NCBI RefSeq assembly: GCF_003258355.1
Contig: NZ_QKPO01000014.1
Coordinates: 62,001 to 126,000, forward strand
Length of the DNA: 64,000 nt
Direction: 5' to 3'
Origin: Confluentibacter sediminis
GTDB lineage: Bacteria > Bacteroidota > Bacteroidia > Flavobacteriales > Flavobacteriaceae
Shown here: one piece after another, positions 48,936-58,212 of the stretch
Layout of the letters: each line of letters starts with the position of its first letter
How positions within the stretch are numbered: the stretch's first letter is position 1
The notes under the pieces: generated by a model
What the model was told of the DNA's origin: nothing
The model's input: the letters and a program-made list of their open reading frames with translations, nothing else
The model's database searches: none
Position numbers and translations under genes: made by a program

Positions 48936-49565
48936 CTATTTACTTAAATTTAATTCAATTCCTTCTAAAGCTCCTTCCAAAAGCACTATCTGATTTGCAT
49001 TTAAAATCTTATAAGTGTTTAATTCTGAATTAGTTATAACCTCCGAGCTTTTTAAATTGCGCGATGACAAATATACATTATTATTTGACCCACCCAACAC
49101 AAAGAGAGATTTTTTGTTTTCAATGTTTAAAGCCTTTAAAATAGCTGTAAAATTCTTAGTTTTCACAGTATCAAAATTAAAATCTTCCAACACTAAAATA
49201 GATTGCTCACCAGCTTTTATACTTAAGGCAGATTTACGCGCTAATCGTTTTAAATTCTTATTAAGTTTAAAACTATAGTCTTTTGGTCTAGGACCAAACA
49301 TACGACCTCCTCCTTTAAAAACCCCAGACTTAATGCTACCAGCTCTAGCTGTACCAGTTCCTTTTTGTTTTTTAATCTTGCGAGTACTTCCAGAAACCTC
49401 TGCTCTTTCTTTCGATTTGTGGGTTCCCTGTCTTTGGTTTGCTAAATATTGCTTAACATCCAAATAAACTGCATGATTATTAGGCTCAATAGCAAATACA
49501 TCTTTAGAAAGGTCTGCCTTTCTACCTGTATCTTTTCCGTTTATATCTAAAACTGCTACTTTCAT
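48936..49565 (-). CDS. rplD: 50S ribosomal protein L4
   Basis: Its loop reaches into the exit tunnel; in E. coli L4 also represses the S10 operon by acting on its leader. 209 residues: AVYLDVKQYLANQRQGTHKS, KKQKGTGTARAGSIKSGVFK and GGRMFGPRPKDYSFKLNK. The start overlaps the rplC stop by one base. Confidence 0.98.
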   Translation of the reverse strand: MKVAVLDINGKDTGRKADLSKDVFAIEPNNHAVYLDVKQYLANQRQGTHKSKERAEVSGSTRKIKKQKGTGTARAGSIKSGVFKGGGRMFGPRPKDYSFKLNKNLKRLARKSALSIKAGEQSILVLEDFNFDTVKTKNFTAILKALNIENKKSLFVLGGSNNNVYLSSRNLKSSEVITNSELNTYKILNANQIVLLEGALEGIELNLSK

Positions 49566-50182
49566 TATTTTCTAATAATTACATAAGAATTTTTATGTCC
49601 AGGCACACAACCTTTAACAACAAGTAGATTTTTATCTGCAACTACTTTTAAAACTCTTAAATTTTCAACTTTTACTGAGTCTCCACCCATTCTTCCAGCC
49701 ATACGAATTCCTTTAAAAACTCTAGCAGGATACGAAGCAGCACCAACAGAACCAGGAGCTCTTAAACGGTTATGCTGACCGTGAGTAGATTGACCTACAC
49801 CACCAAACCCATGACGTTTTACAACACCTTGGAATCCTTTTCCTTTTGATATACCAGATATATCAACAAACTCACCTTCCATAAAGTGATCAACAGTTAT
49901 TGCATCACCTAATTTGTACTCCTTATCAAAACCTTTGAATTCTACGATTTTGCGTTTTACAGAAGTCCCTGCTTTTTTAGCATGACCTTGGTCAGCTTTA
50001 GTAGCGCTTTTTTCTGTCGCGTCATCGAAACCAAGTTGAACAGCTTTATAGCCATCAACTTCTTCGGTTCTGACTTGGGTAACGATACATGGTCCAGCTT
50101 CGATTACTGTACATGGAATGTTTTTTCCATTTTCATCGAAAATGCTGGTCATACCGATTTTTTTTCCAATTAACCCAGACAT
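49565..50182 (-). CDS. rplC: 50S ribosomal protein L3
   Basis: Early 50S assembly protein close to the peptidyl-transferase centre. 205 residues: [20 protein letters not shown], the [16 protein letters not shown] loop and the C-terminal [21 protein letters not shown] 214-base gap with a terminator-like hairpin separates it from rpsJ, the longest gap of the superoperon. Confidence 0.98.
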   Translation of the reverse strand: MSGLIGKKIGMTSIFDENGKNIPCTVIEAGPCIVTQVRTEEVDGYKAVQLGFDDATEKSATKADQGHAKKAGTSVKRKIVEFKGFDKEYKLGDAITVDHFMEGEFVDISGISKGKGFQGVVKRHGFGGVGQSTHGQHNRLRAPGSVGAASYPARVFKGIRMAGRMGGDSVKVENLRVLKVVADKNLLVVKGCVPGHKNSYVIIRK

Positions 50183-50210
50183 ATTTATTATTTATTAATT
50201 ATTACTAATC

Positions 50211-50227
50211 GTTGAAAATATTTCAAC
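50211..50227. repeat. Short palindrome before rplC
   Basis: GTTGAAA (50211-50217) and TTTCAAC (50221-50227) with loop ATA, located 28 bases before the rplC ATG and downstream of the terminator-like hairpin. It could be part of an rplC leader structure or a protein site. Confidence 0.5.
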
Positions 50228-50238
50228 ACTCATTATTT

Positions 50239-50274
50239 AAAAAAACTCAGGGACAAAATACCTTTCGTCCCTGA
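50239..50274 (-). terminator. Terminator or attenuator between rpsJ and rplC
   Basis: On the minus strand, perfect 8-bp stem TCAGGGAC/GTCCCTGA (50274-50267 and 50254-50247), 12-base loop, one G and then T7. This is the form of an intrinsic terminator, yet it lies inside the ribosomal superoperon, 123 bases after the rpsJ stop. It might attenuate transcription into rplC and the following genes. Confidence 0.65.
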
Positions 50275-50322
50275 AATGTATTTTTCCGTTTTTCCTTCGC
50301 ACGCAGCTCAGGACATGTTTAC

Positions 50323-50378
50323 TTCCTGTGATAGCAGGAAACTCTTTTCTTTGAGATCCCGAAACAAAAGTTCGGGAT
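50323..50378. repeat. Two-hairpin dispersed repeat between rpsJ and rplC
   Basis: TTCCTG/CAGGAA (50323-50340, loop 6) and ATCCCGAA/TTCGGGAT (50356-50378, loop 7) are separated by 15 bases. The same pair of cores, in opposite order and degenerate, occurs between groES and groEL (7441-7520). The CG-rich second hairpin stands out in this AT-rich DNA. Confidence 0.6.
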
Positions 50379-50396
50379 GTAAATCAAGGTTTATAC

Positions 50397-50702
50397 TTAA
50401 ACTTTGATTTCCACTTCAACCCCACTTGGCAATTCAAGCTTCATTAAAGCATCAATTGTTTTTGAAGAAGAAGAATAAATATCAAGCAATCTCTTATATG
50501 AACTTAATTGAAATTGTTCTCTAGCCTTCTTATTTACGTGAGGAGAACGTAAAACCGTAAAAATTTTCTTGTTAGTTGGTAATGGAATTGGTCCAGTAAC
50601 AACAGCACCCGTACTTTTCACAGTTTTTACAATCTTGTCAGCAGATTTATCTACTAAATTGTGATCGTAAGATTTTAGTTTTATTCTAATTTTTTGACTC
50701 AT
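50397..50702 (-). CDS. rpsJ: 30S ribosomal protein S10
   Basis: 30S head protein, also the NusB partner in antitermination. 101 residues: [20 protein letters not shown], the loop [20 protein letters not shown] and [20 protein letters not shown]. Here it is attached to the str genes (11 bases after fusA) and cut off from rplC by a long gap. Confidence 0.98.
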   Translation of the reverse strand: MSQKIRIKLKSYDHNLVDKSADKIVKTVKSTGAVVTGPIPLPTNKKIFTVLRSPHVNKKAREQFQLSSYKRLLDIYSSSSKTIDALMKLELPSGVEVEIKV

Positions 50703-50713
50703 TTTCTTAAATT

Positions 50714-52840
50714 TTAAGCTTCTACGCCTTTAGCTGCTTTAATAACCTCTTCAGAAATATTAGAAGGAGTTTCAGCATAATGTGAAAATTCCATAGTTGA
50801 TGTTGCACGACCCGAAGATAATGTTCTTAATGTTGTAACATATCCAAACATTTCAGATAAAGGCACAGTTGCTTTTACAGTTTTCGCACCAGCTCTATCA
50901 CCCATATCACTTACTTGACCTCTTCTTCTGTTTAAATCACCAACAATATCACCCATGTTCTCTTCAGGAGTAATTACCTCAAGTTTCATAATAGGCTCCA
51001 TAATAACAGCTTTAGCAGCTTTAGCAGCAGCTTTAAAACCTAATTTAGCAGCTAACTCGAAAGATAATGCGTCAGAATCCACATCATGGTAAGAACCATC
51101 ATTTAATGTTACTTTCATTGCATCAACTTCATATCCTGCTAATGGTCCATTTACCATCGCCATTTTAAATCCTTTCTCAATAGAAGGTATAAATTCTTTA
51201 GGAACGTTACCCCCTTTAATTGCAGAAATAAATTCTAATCCTGTTTTTCCTTCTTCAGCTGGCTCAAGAGTAAATACAATATCAGCAAATTTACCACGAC
51301 CACCAGATTGTTTTTTGTAAACTTCTCTATGATCAGCTTTACGTGTAATAGCTTCTTTGTATTCTACTTGTGGTGCACCTTGATTTACTTCAACTTTAAA
51401 TTCACGACGCAAACGGTCAACAATAATATCTAAGTGAAGCTCACCCATTCCAGATATGATAGTCTGCCCTGAAGCCTCATCCGTTCTAACTGTAAAAGTT
51501 GGATCTTCTTCAGCTAATTTAGACAAAGCCATACCTAACTTATCAACATCCGCTTTTGTTTTAGGTTCCACTGCAATACCAATTACTGGATCAGGGAAAT
51601 TCATACTTTCCAAAACAATTGGATGCTTTTCAGCAGTTAAGGTATCTCCTGTTTTAATATCTTTAAATCCAACTGCTGCTCCAATATCTCCAGCTTCGAT
51701 AAAATCGATAGCGTTTTGCTTATTAGCATGCATTTGGTATATTCTAGAAATACGTTCTTTATTACCTGAACGGTTATTTAACACATAGGAACCTGCATCT
51801 AAACGACCTGAATAAGCACGGAAGAATGCTAAACGACCAACATAAGGATCGGTAGCGATTTTAAATGCTAAAGCAGCAAATGGCTCCTTAACATCTGGCT
51901 TACGAAGCTCTTCTTTTTCAGTATCAGGATTCATACCTAAGATTCCCTCTTTGTCCATTGGAGAAGGCAAGTAACGACATACAGCATCTAATAAAAACTG
52001 TACTCCTTTATTTTTAAATGATGAACCACAAATCATTGGAATGATTGCCATATCCATTACAGCAGCCCTAAGTGCAGCATGCACTTCTTCTTCTGTAATA
52101 GAATTTTCATCTTCCATATATTTTTCAAGCAAATTCTCATCATAAGTAGCTACTTCTTCAATAAGTTTACCACGAAGTAATTTTGCTTCAGCTTTAAGTT
52201 CCTCTGGAATTTCAATAACATCAAAAGTTGACCCTTGAGTTTCATCATGCCAAACGATAGCTCTGTTTTTAACTAGGTCAACAATACCTTTAAAATCTAT
52301 TTCATCACCAATGTTTAAAACGATTGGCACCGCATTAGATTTTAACATATCTTTTACTTGTTGACACACTTCCATAAAATTAGCACCTTGACGGTCCATT
52401 TTATTTACGAAACCAATACGTGGCACTTTATAGTTATCAGCTAATCTCCAGTTAGTTTCAGATTGAGGCTCTACACCATCAACCGCACTAAATAAAAACA
52501 CTAAACCATCTAACACACGTAATGAACGATTTACTTCAACAGTAAAATCTACGTGACCAGGAGTGTCAATAATATTAAAATGATATGATTGAGAATCCGC
52601 TGTAGGCTCTCCATTTTCTCTTGGAAAAACCCATTCACAAGTTGTAGCAGCAGACGTAATTGTAATACCACGTTCTTGCTCTTGCTCCATCCAGTCCATA
52701 GTTGCAGCACCATCATGCACTTCACCTATTTTATGAGAAACACCTGTATAATAAAGGATTCGTTCTGTAGTAGTGGTTTTACCAGCATCAATATGCGCAG
52801 CAATACCTATATTTCTTGTTAATTTTAAATCTCTTGCCAT
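50714..52840 (-). CDS. fusA: Elongation factor G
   Basis: GTPase that drives translocation of tRNA and mRNA. 708 residues: G1 [15 protein letters not shown], switch I region [12 protein letters not shown]3 DTPGH, G4 NKMD, then domains II-V ending in the [20 protein letters not shown] segment. 6 bases after rpsG. tuf, its usual neighbour in many bacteria, is absent here, as in other Bacteroidota. Confidence 0.98.
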   Translation of the reverse strand: MARDLKLTRNIGIAAHIDAGKTTTTERILYYTGVSHKIGEVHDGAATMDWMEQEQERGITITSAATTCEWVFPRENGEPTADSQSYHFNIIDTPGHVDFTVEVNRSLRVLDGLVFLFSAVDGVEPQSETNWRLADNYKVPRIGFVNKMDRQGANFMEVCQQVKDMLKSNAVPIVLNIGDEIDFKGIVDLVKNRAIVWHDETQGSTFDVIEIPEELKAEAKLLRGKLIEEVATYDENLLEKYMEDENSITEEEVHAALRAAVMDMAIIPMICGSSFKNKGVQFLLDAVCRYLPSPMDKEGILGMNPDTEKEELRKPDVKEPFAALAFKIATDPYVGRLAFFRAYSGRLDAGSYVLNNRSGNKERISRIYQMHANKQNAIDFIEAGDIGAAVGFKDIKTGDTLTAEKHPIVLESMNFPDPVIGIAVEPKTKADVDKLGMALSKLAEEDPTFTVRTDEASGQTIISGMGELHLDIIVDRLRREFKVEVNQGAPQVEYKEAITRKADHREVYKKQSGGRGKFADIVFTLEPAEEGKTGLEFISAIKGGNVPKEFIPSIEKGFKMAMVNGPLAGYEVDAMKVTLNDGSYHDVDSDALSFELAAKLGFKAAAKAAKAVIMEPIMKLEVITPEENMGDIVGDLNRRRGQVSDMGDRAGAKTVKATVPLSEMFGYVTTLRTLSSGRATSTMEFSHYAETPSNISEEVIKAAKGVEA

Positions 52841-52846
52841 GTCGTA

Positions 52847-53323
52847 TTAAAATCTAAAGTGAGAGAATGCTTTATTAGCCTCCGCCATTTTATGTGTATC
52901 TACTCTTTTCTTAACGGCAGCACCTTCTTCTTTAGCCGCAGCTAAAATTTCTGAAGCTAAACGTTGCGCCATAGATTTTTCGTTTCTTTTACGTGAATAA
53001 CTAATAAGCCATTTCATTGCTGTAGAAACTTTACGGTCTGGACGAATTTGCATTGGTATTTGGAATGTAGCACCCCCAACACGACGACTACGTACTTCTA
53101 CGTGAGGCATAACGTTAGACAAAGCATCTTTCCAAGTATCTAATGCTGTTTTTTCTGCATCTCCCTTTTTTGCTTCTACAATGTCAATAGCATCATAAAA
53201 AACTTTAAAAGCGATGGACTTCTTCCCATCCCACATCATCATATTAACGAAACGAGTTACTAACTGGTCGTTAAATCGAGGATCTGGTAAAAGCGGTCTC
53301 TTTTTTGCTGCTCTTTTTCTCAT
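52847..53323 (-). CDS. rpsG: 30S ribosomal protein S7
   Basis: Nucleates the 30S head and contacts E-site tRNA. 158 residues: [40 protein letters not shown] and [20 protein letters not shown]. 22 bases after rpsL. Confidence 0.98.
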   Translation of the reverse strand: MRKRAAKKRPLLPDPRFNDQLVTRFVNMMMWDGKKSIAFKVFYDAIDIVEAKKGDAEKTALDTWKDALSNVMPHVEVRSRRVGGATFQIPMQIRPDRKVSTAMKWLISYSRKRNEKSMAQRLASEILAAAKEEGAAVKKRVDTHKMAEANKAFSHFRF

Positions 53324-53345
53324 GTCTTCTTTTTAAAAGTTTTAA

Positions 53346-53759
53346 TTACTTTTTCTTACCTTTTGCTACTGGCGCAGCCGCTTGCCCTGGTTTCGGACGC
53401 TTCGCTCCATACTTAGATCTACGTTGTGTTCTACCTGCAACACCTGCGGTGTCTAAAGCGCCACGAACGATATGATATCTAACCCCCGGTAAGTCTTTTA
53501 CTCTTCCACCTCTAACCAATACTATCGAGTGCTCTTGCAGATTGTGACCCTCACCTGGGATGTATGCATTTACCTCATTACCATTTGTCAACCTTACCCT
53601 TGCTACTTTACGCATTGCAGAGTTAGGTTTTTTAGGTGTCGTAGTGTAAACACGCGTACAAACCCCACGTCTTTGTGGACACGAATCTAAAGCAGCCGAT
53701 TTACTCTTCTTGGTTATTTTGGCTCTTCCTATTCGTACTAATTGTGAAATTGTTGGCAT
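53346..53759 (-). CDS. rpsL: 30S ribosomal protein S12
   Basis: Decoding-centre protein, first gene of the superoperon. 137 residues: [40 protein letters not shown] and [18 protein letters not shown]. The streptomycin-contact region PKKPNSA is of the sensitive type. The C-terminus has an added tail ([15 protein letters not shown]). A complete promoter lies 44 bases upstream. Confidence 0.98.
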   Translation of the reverse strand: MPTISQLVRIGRAKITKKSKSAALDSCPQRRGVCTRVYTTTPKKPNSAMRKVARVRLTNGNEVNAYIPGEGHNLQEHSIVLVRGGRVKDLPGVRYHIVRGALDTAGVAGRTQRRSKYGAKRPKPGQAAAPVAKGKKK

Positions 53760-53802
53760 ATATATTCTATATAAATTTTAAAATCCTCATTTAAGAGGGC
53801 TG

Positions 53803-53833
53803 CAAAGGTAGAAATAAAAATGTATTTTTCAAA
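53803..53833 (-). promoter_or_regulatory. Promoter of the ribosomal superoperon
   Basis: Minus strand TTTG (53833-53830), 19-base spacer, TACCTTTG (53810-53803): an exact fit to the Bacteroidota -33/-7 consensus. Transcription should start near 53797, giving a leader of about 40 bases before rpsL. It is the best promoter in the window. Confidence 0.8.
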
Positions 53834-53908
53834 CGTTAAAGAATTAATTTTCAATAGATTTTAAAAATAATATTACAAGCGTTGTTTTCCTGTTGGATTT
53901 CCATGCTA

Positions 53909-53916
53909 TATATTTG
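53909..53916 (+). promoter_or_regulatory. -7 element before the decayed secreted-protein gene
   Basis: TATATTTG, a full match to TAnnTTTG, 9 bases before the ATG of the pseudogene. A remnant of the original promoter, or chance in AT-rich DNA. Confidence 0.4.
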
Positions 53917-53925
53917 ATTTCTACC

Positions 53926-54959
53926 ATGAAGAGAGTCCGCTTTTTACTCCTTATAATATACACACTGTTTTTAGCTAAGATTTAGGGATAAGTATTAAGG
54001 GAGATTCAGACATTAAAAATCAACCTATTAATTCTTTAAATCCTTCAAAACAAATTCAAGATTATCTGTCTATTCATAAAAAACTTTTAAAAAATTGTTT
54101 GCCAAGAAAACAATTAGATGACATACTCAAAATAAATGATTCAACATGCTGAGCTATAATTCAACTAAAGAAAAGATACCATATGATAATAAATATGATG
54201 AAAATTCACCTGATAAGTTTTTCATAAACTTAGCGTCAAAACTTGTATATGGCCGTAATTCGTTTTAAAGATAGAAGATATTGAAAGTAAATTAAATATC
54301 ATTAATTCTAAAATCACATCAGAAGTTTTCCCGTGTACAAAATTACGATTGTCAAATATTGAAGTTATGGAAAACAAATAAAAGTCCAATTAGCTAATTG
54401 AATCTAAAAAGAGTCATTAATAATATTGCTGCAAAGGATTATGGATAATCCGCTAAGGTCTACACCAAGCATTATCTAAAAAATGAACCACCTTTGTACT
54501 CAAGAGTGCGAGGTAGTTCATTACAAACTTTTATTCAAGCCATTTTACCTCTAATCATCAGTATACCAAGTAACAATGTTATGTTTTATTATTCCTCATA
54601 AATTCGTCTTTATTTAATTAAAAACAAATTTAAGAAAAGAAAAATGGCTTCTTTATCTGAATAGCAAGTTCAATTAAATATAAATGTTATTGAAATTTTC
54701 AATTTAAATGATTTTAGAGATAATATTTTTATAAAAATAGACAGCTAATTTTCAAAACAAAACAACTAATGTTAAAGAGAATCATTTTGGCTATGGTTTT
54801 GGATCTGATTCTAAAACCCTTACATCCCCAGAGCCACTAAATCTCAAGGACACCAATGATATAATGTTGAACAAGAAATTCCAATGATTCAATTTCAAAA
54901 TCCACATAAGCTCAACGGTTAAATTTCAGCAAAACATTGTTGAATTCTCAGTGATTTAA
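53926..54959 (+). pseudogene. Decayed gene of a secreted protein upstream of susC
   Basis: The 1.29-kb gap between rpsL and susC has no intact gene but reads like protein in successive frames. ATG 53926 starts a signal peptide (MKRVRFLLLIIYTLFLA) that stops at 53983. Frames then continue at 53979-54149 (SLNPSKQIQDYLSIHKKLL), 54143-54265 (DKFFINLASKLVYGRNSF), 54265-54378 (IEDIESKLNIINSKI), 54413-54745 with TAA, TAA and TAG inside (KNEPPLYSRVRGSSLQTF), and 54762-54956 with one TGA (NHFGYGFGSDSKTL). The order is collinear, so one gene of about 340 codons with several frameshifts and stops is the simplest reading. I do not recognise the family. It ends about 90 bases before susC. Confidence 0.55.
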
Positions 54960-55046
54960 AAAAAACATTGAAATTTTAACTCTAAATTATTGTTTTATTA
55001 ACTTTATTTTAAGATTTTTGGCATGACTAATTCAAATATTTATAAA

Positions 55047-58000
55047 ATGAAAACAAAGTTTAGTGGAATTCTAACGCTATTACTAGCGTTTGTCGTGCAA
55101 CTAACGTTCGCACAAGAAAAGACAATTTCAGGTACGATAACTGATGGTAGCGGTTTACCAATCCCTGGAGTAACCGTCTTAGTAAAAGGTACTTCTACAG
55201 GTATCGCCTCAGATTTCGATGGCAATTATTCGATCAGAGCTAATCAAGGTGGTACTTTGATTTTTAGTTTTGTTGGTTATGTTACCCAAGAAATTGTTAT
55301 AGGTGCGTCTAACACAATTAATGTAACTCTTAAAGAAGATGTTGCAGCTCTTGAAGAGGTTGTTATAACAGCCCTAGGTATTAAGAGGAATGAAAAATCT
55401 TTAGGCTATTCTGTTCAATCAGTTAAACCCGAGCAAATTACAGAGAATTCTGAACCAGATTTACTAAGATCTCTTAATGGTAAAGTACCTGGAGTTAATA
55501 TAAATGTATCTACTGGGGTTGCTGGTGCAGCAAACAAAATAAACATTAGGGGTATTACTTCATTTCAAGGCGGAAACCAACCGTTATTTGTTGTTGATGG
55601 GACCCCATATAGTAATGATGAAATAGAAACATCTGATCAAGTTACTGGGTCTGGAGGCAGCTATGAGTCTGGTATTTCTTCATTAGACCCAAATAACATA
55701 GCTGATATTAGAGTTCTGAAAGGTGCTGTAGCAGCAGCATTATATGGCTCTAGAGCTGTTAATGGGGTTATATTAATTACTACTAAAACCGGCCAATCTG
55801 GTGGCGCTTCAAATAAAAAATTCGAAGTCTCACTTAGTAGTGGGCTTTATTTAGAAAACATAGCTAATCTTCCTGAATACCAAAACACATACGGACCAGG
55901 AACTAATTTTAATTATAATAACGCTAATGGATCTTGGGGAGCTAGATTTGACTCTCTTGAAACTATTCCAACGTGGCCTAATTTACTTACTGCTTTTCCA
56001 GATCAATTTGGACCTACGGTTCCCTATGTGGCTAAACCAAATAACGTAAAAGACTTATTTAGAACTGGCGTTGTTTCTGATAATTCAGTAAGTGTTAATA
56101 TTGCTAAGGATAATTCAAATTTCAGTTTAACCATTTCAAATTTAGACCAAGAAGGATATATCCCTTTCAATACCTATAGAAGAACTAATTTTTCTACAGG
56201 TGGTAATTTTACATTAGAAAATGGATTAAAAGTTGGTGCAAATTTAAGTTATTCCGATAGTGAACAAGTTGGTGGTTTTTTTGGAGAAAATCAATTTGCC
56301 GGGGCTGCGTCTTCATTTGCTAGAGTTTTGGTACTGGGCAGGAATTGGGATTTAAGTTTACCTTATGAAGATGCCAATGGCGCTCCTGTTATTCCTAATA
56401 CTGGTTGGGATCATCCGTTATGGTCATGGCAGCATAACCAAATTATTACTGACGTTAATAGAACTGTAGCCAATATAAGCTTTGCATACGATTTTAATGA
56501 CCACATTGATGTAAGATATCAATTAGGTGTAAATAAATATAGCCTAGATAGGTTACAAATTACAGATAAAGGATCTAGAGCCGCTGCGGGAATAGGCAGG
56601 GTTATAAGTGAAGTTTATGATACTGAAGAAATTGAATCTACTTTAGCCTTGAATTTTAATTATGATTTATCTGAAGATGTAAATTTAAATTTTACTGTTG
56701 GTAATAATGTGAATCAAAGATCAAGTCATAATTACGCTTATACTGGAACTGACTTGATTGCCCCAGACATTTTCACTATTAAAAATACTAAAAATGTTAC
56801 AGCAGACTTTGATGATACTACAAGAAGAAGATTGGTAGGTGTATTTGGAGATTTAGGATTAAGCTATAAAGATTATTTATTTTTAAATGCCACAGCTAGA
56901 AATGACTGGTCTTCAACATTACCTAAGAACGATAATAGTTTCTTATATCCATCTGTTTCTACATCATTTATTTTTACTGATGCTTTAAATATTGAAGGCG
57001 GTATTTTGTCTTATGGTAAGATTAGAGGTGGGTGGGCTAATGTAGGCCGTGATGCTAATCCATATCAAATAAATAAGATCTTTGGTTTAGGAGATGTATT
57101 TGCTGGACAATCAACAGTGTTTTTGCCAACAACATTAGGTAATCCAAATTTAAAACCTGAAAATACCGAGGAAATTGAAATTGGTACCGATCTTGAATTC
57201 TTTAATAAGCGTATTATTATTGATTTTACATGGTACAAAAAAACCACAACTGATTTAATTTCTAGAGTGAACGTACCAAATAGTAGTGGTTATTCTTCTT
57301 TATTAACCAATATTGGTGAAATGGAAAATAAAGGTATTGAAATAGGTTTGACATTAACACCTGTAAGAAGTGATAATTTTAGTTGGACGACTTTTACATC
57401 TTTCACAAAAAACAAAAACATAGTCAAAGAATTAATTGATGGATTAGATAGATTTCCAGTAGATGTAAACCAAGTTGCTTATGTACAGAAAGGACAGCCT
57501 TATGGTGTTTTTTATGGCACTGCATTTGCTAGAGACGATGAAGGTAATTATTTGATTTTAGAAGGTGAAGGAGGAATTATACAAGCTTTAGACAGTAAAG
57601 TTATTGGAGATCCTACACCAGATTTTAAAATTGGTTTCACAAATACCTTTAGATATAAAAGTTTAAGTTTAAGGGCTCAAATCGACTGGAAAGAAGGTGG
57701 TGATATTTCATCATCAGGTATAGATGCATTACTTGGGAGAGGGGTTACAAGGGATACCGAAGACCGTGAACGTACATTTGTTATTCCTGGTTATTACGGA
57801 AACCCAACTAGTGGAGAACCTATTCTTGATGGTTCTGGAAACAAAATCCCGAACAGCACTCAAATTACCATGAATAATTTATATTTTTCACCTGCTAGTA
57901 GTAATACTTTTGGTATCAATAGTGTCGATGAAGCTTCTGTTTATGATGGCACTGTCTATAGATTGAGAGAAATTTCCCTGACTTATGATGTTCCTAAAAA

Positions 58001-58202
58001 ATTCTTAGAGAAAACTTTTATAGGATCTTTATCTATCTCAGCTATTGGTAACAATTTATGGTATTTTGCTCCTAACGTACCTAAATACACAAATTTTGAC
58101 CCAGATGTAACAGCGTATGGTTCTAGTAATCTTCAAGGCATAGAAACACAATCTGCTCCTAGTTCAAAAAGATATGGTCTTAAGATTAATCTAACGTTTT
58201 AA
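55047..58202 (+). CDS. SusC/RagA family TonB-linked outer-membrane protein
   Basis: Outer-membrane transporter of the SusCD type, 1051 residues, that imports oligosaccharides or peptides held by its SusD lid. Signal peptide (MKTKFSGILTLLLAFVVQLT..), carboxypeptidase-regulatory-like domain (ISGTITDGSGLPIPGVTVLV), TonB-box/plug start (LEEVVITALGIKRNEKSLGY), the plug with KGAVAAALYGSRAVNGVILI, and a barrel ending in RYGLKINLTF. The frame is open 8 codons further, to an ATG at 55023, but the later ATG gives the usual SusC N-terminus. 10 bases before susD. No enzyme gene nearby, so the substrate cannot be read from context. Confidence 0.94.
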   Translation: MKTKFSGILTLLLAFVVQLTFAQEKTISGTITDGSGLPIPGVTVLVKGTSTGIASDFDGNYSIRANQGGTLIFSFVGYVTQEIVIGASNTINVTLKEDVAALEEVVITALGIKRNEKSLGYSVQSVKPEQITENSEPDLLRSLNGKVPGVNINVSTGVAGAANKINIRGITSFQGGNQPLFVVDGTPYSNDEIETSDQVTGSGGSYESGISSLDPNNIADIRVLKGAVAAALYGSRAVNGVILITTKTGQSGGASNKKFEVSLSSGLYLENIANLPEYQNTYGPGTNFNYNNANGSWGARFDSLETIPTWPNLLTAFPDQFGPTVPYVAKPNNVKDLFRTGVVSDNSVSVNIAKDNSNFSLTISNLDQEGYIPFNTYRRTNFSTGGNFTLENGLKVGANLSYSDSEQVGGFFGENQFAGAASSFARVLVLGRNWDLSLPYEDANGAPVIPNTGWDHPLWSWQHNQIITDVNRTVANISFAYDFNDHIDVRYQLGVNKYSLDRLQITDKGSRAAAGIGRVISEVYDTEEIESTLALNFNYDLSEDVNLNFTVGNNVNQRSSHNYAYTGTDLIAPDIFTIKNTKNVTADFDDTTRRRLVGVFGDLGLSYKDYLFLNATARNDWSSTLPKNDNSFLYPSVSTSFIFTDALNIEGGILSYGKIRGGWANVGRDANPYQINKIFGLGDVFAGQSTVFLPTTLGNPNLKPENTEEIEIGTDLEFFNKRIIIDFTWYKKTTTDLISRVNVPNSSGYSSLLTNIGEMENKGIEIGLTLTPVRSDNFSWTTFTSFTKNKNIVKELIDGLDRFPVDVNQVAYVQKGQPYGVFYGTAFARDDEGNYLILEGEGGIIQALDSKVIGDPTPDFKIGFTNTFRYKSLSLRAQIDWKEGGDISSSGIDALLGRGVTRDTEDRERTFVIPGYYGNPTSGEPILDGSGNKIPNSTQITMNNLYFSPASSNTFGINSVDEASVYDGTVYRLREISLTYDVPKKFLEKTFIGSLSISAIGNNLWYFAPNVPKYTNFDPDVTAYGSSNLQGIETQSAPSSKRYGLKINLTF

Positions 58203-58212
58203 TTAAAAAATT

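Noticed and set aside
54482-54522. 41-base hairpin (AATGAAC.. / ..GTTCATT) that recalls a small RNA or an intron domain V
   Set aside because: It lacks the AGC triad and GNRA-type loop of domain V, and it lies inside a 50-codon clean stretch of the decayed coding sequence, which explains it better.
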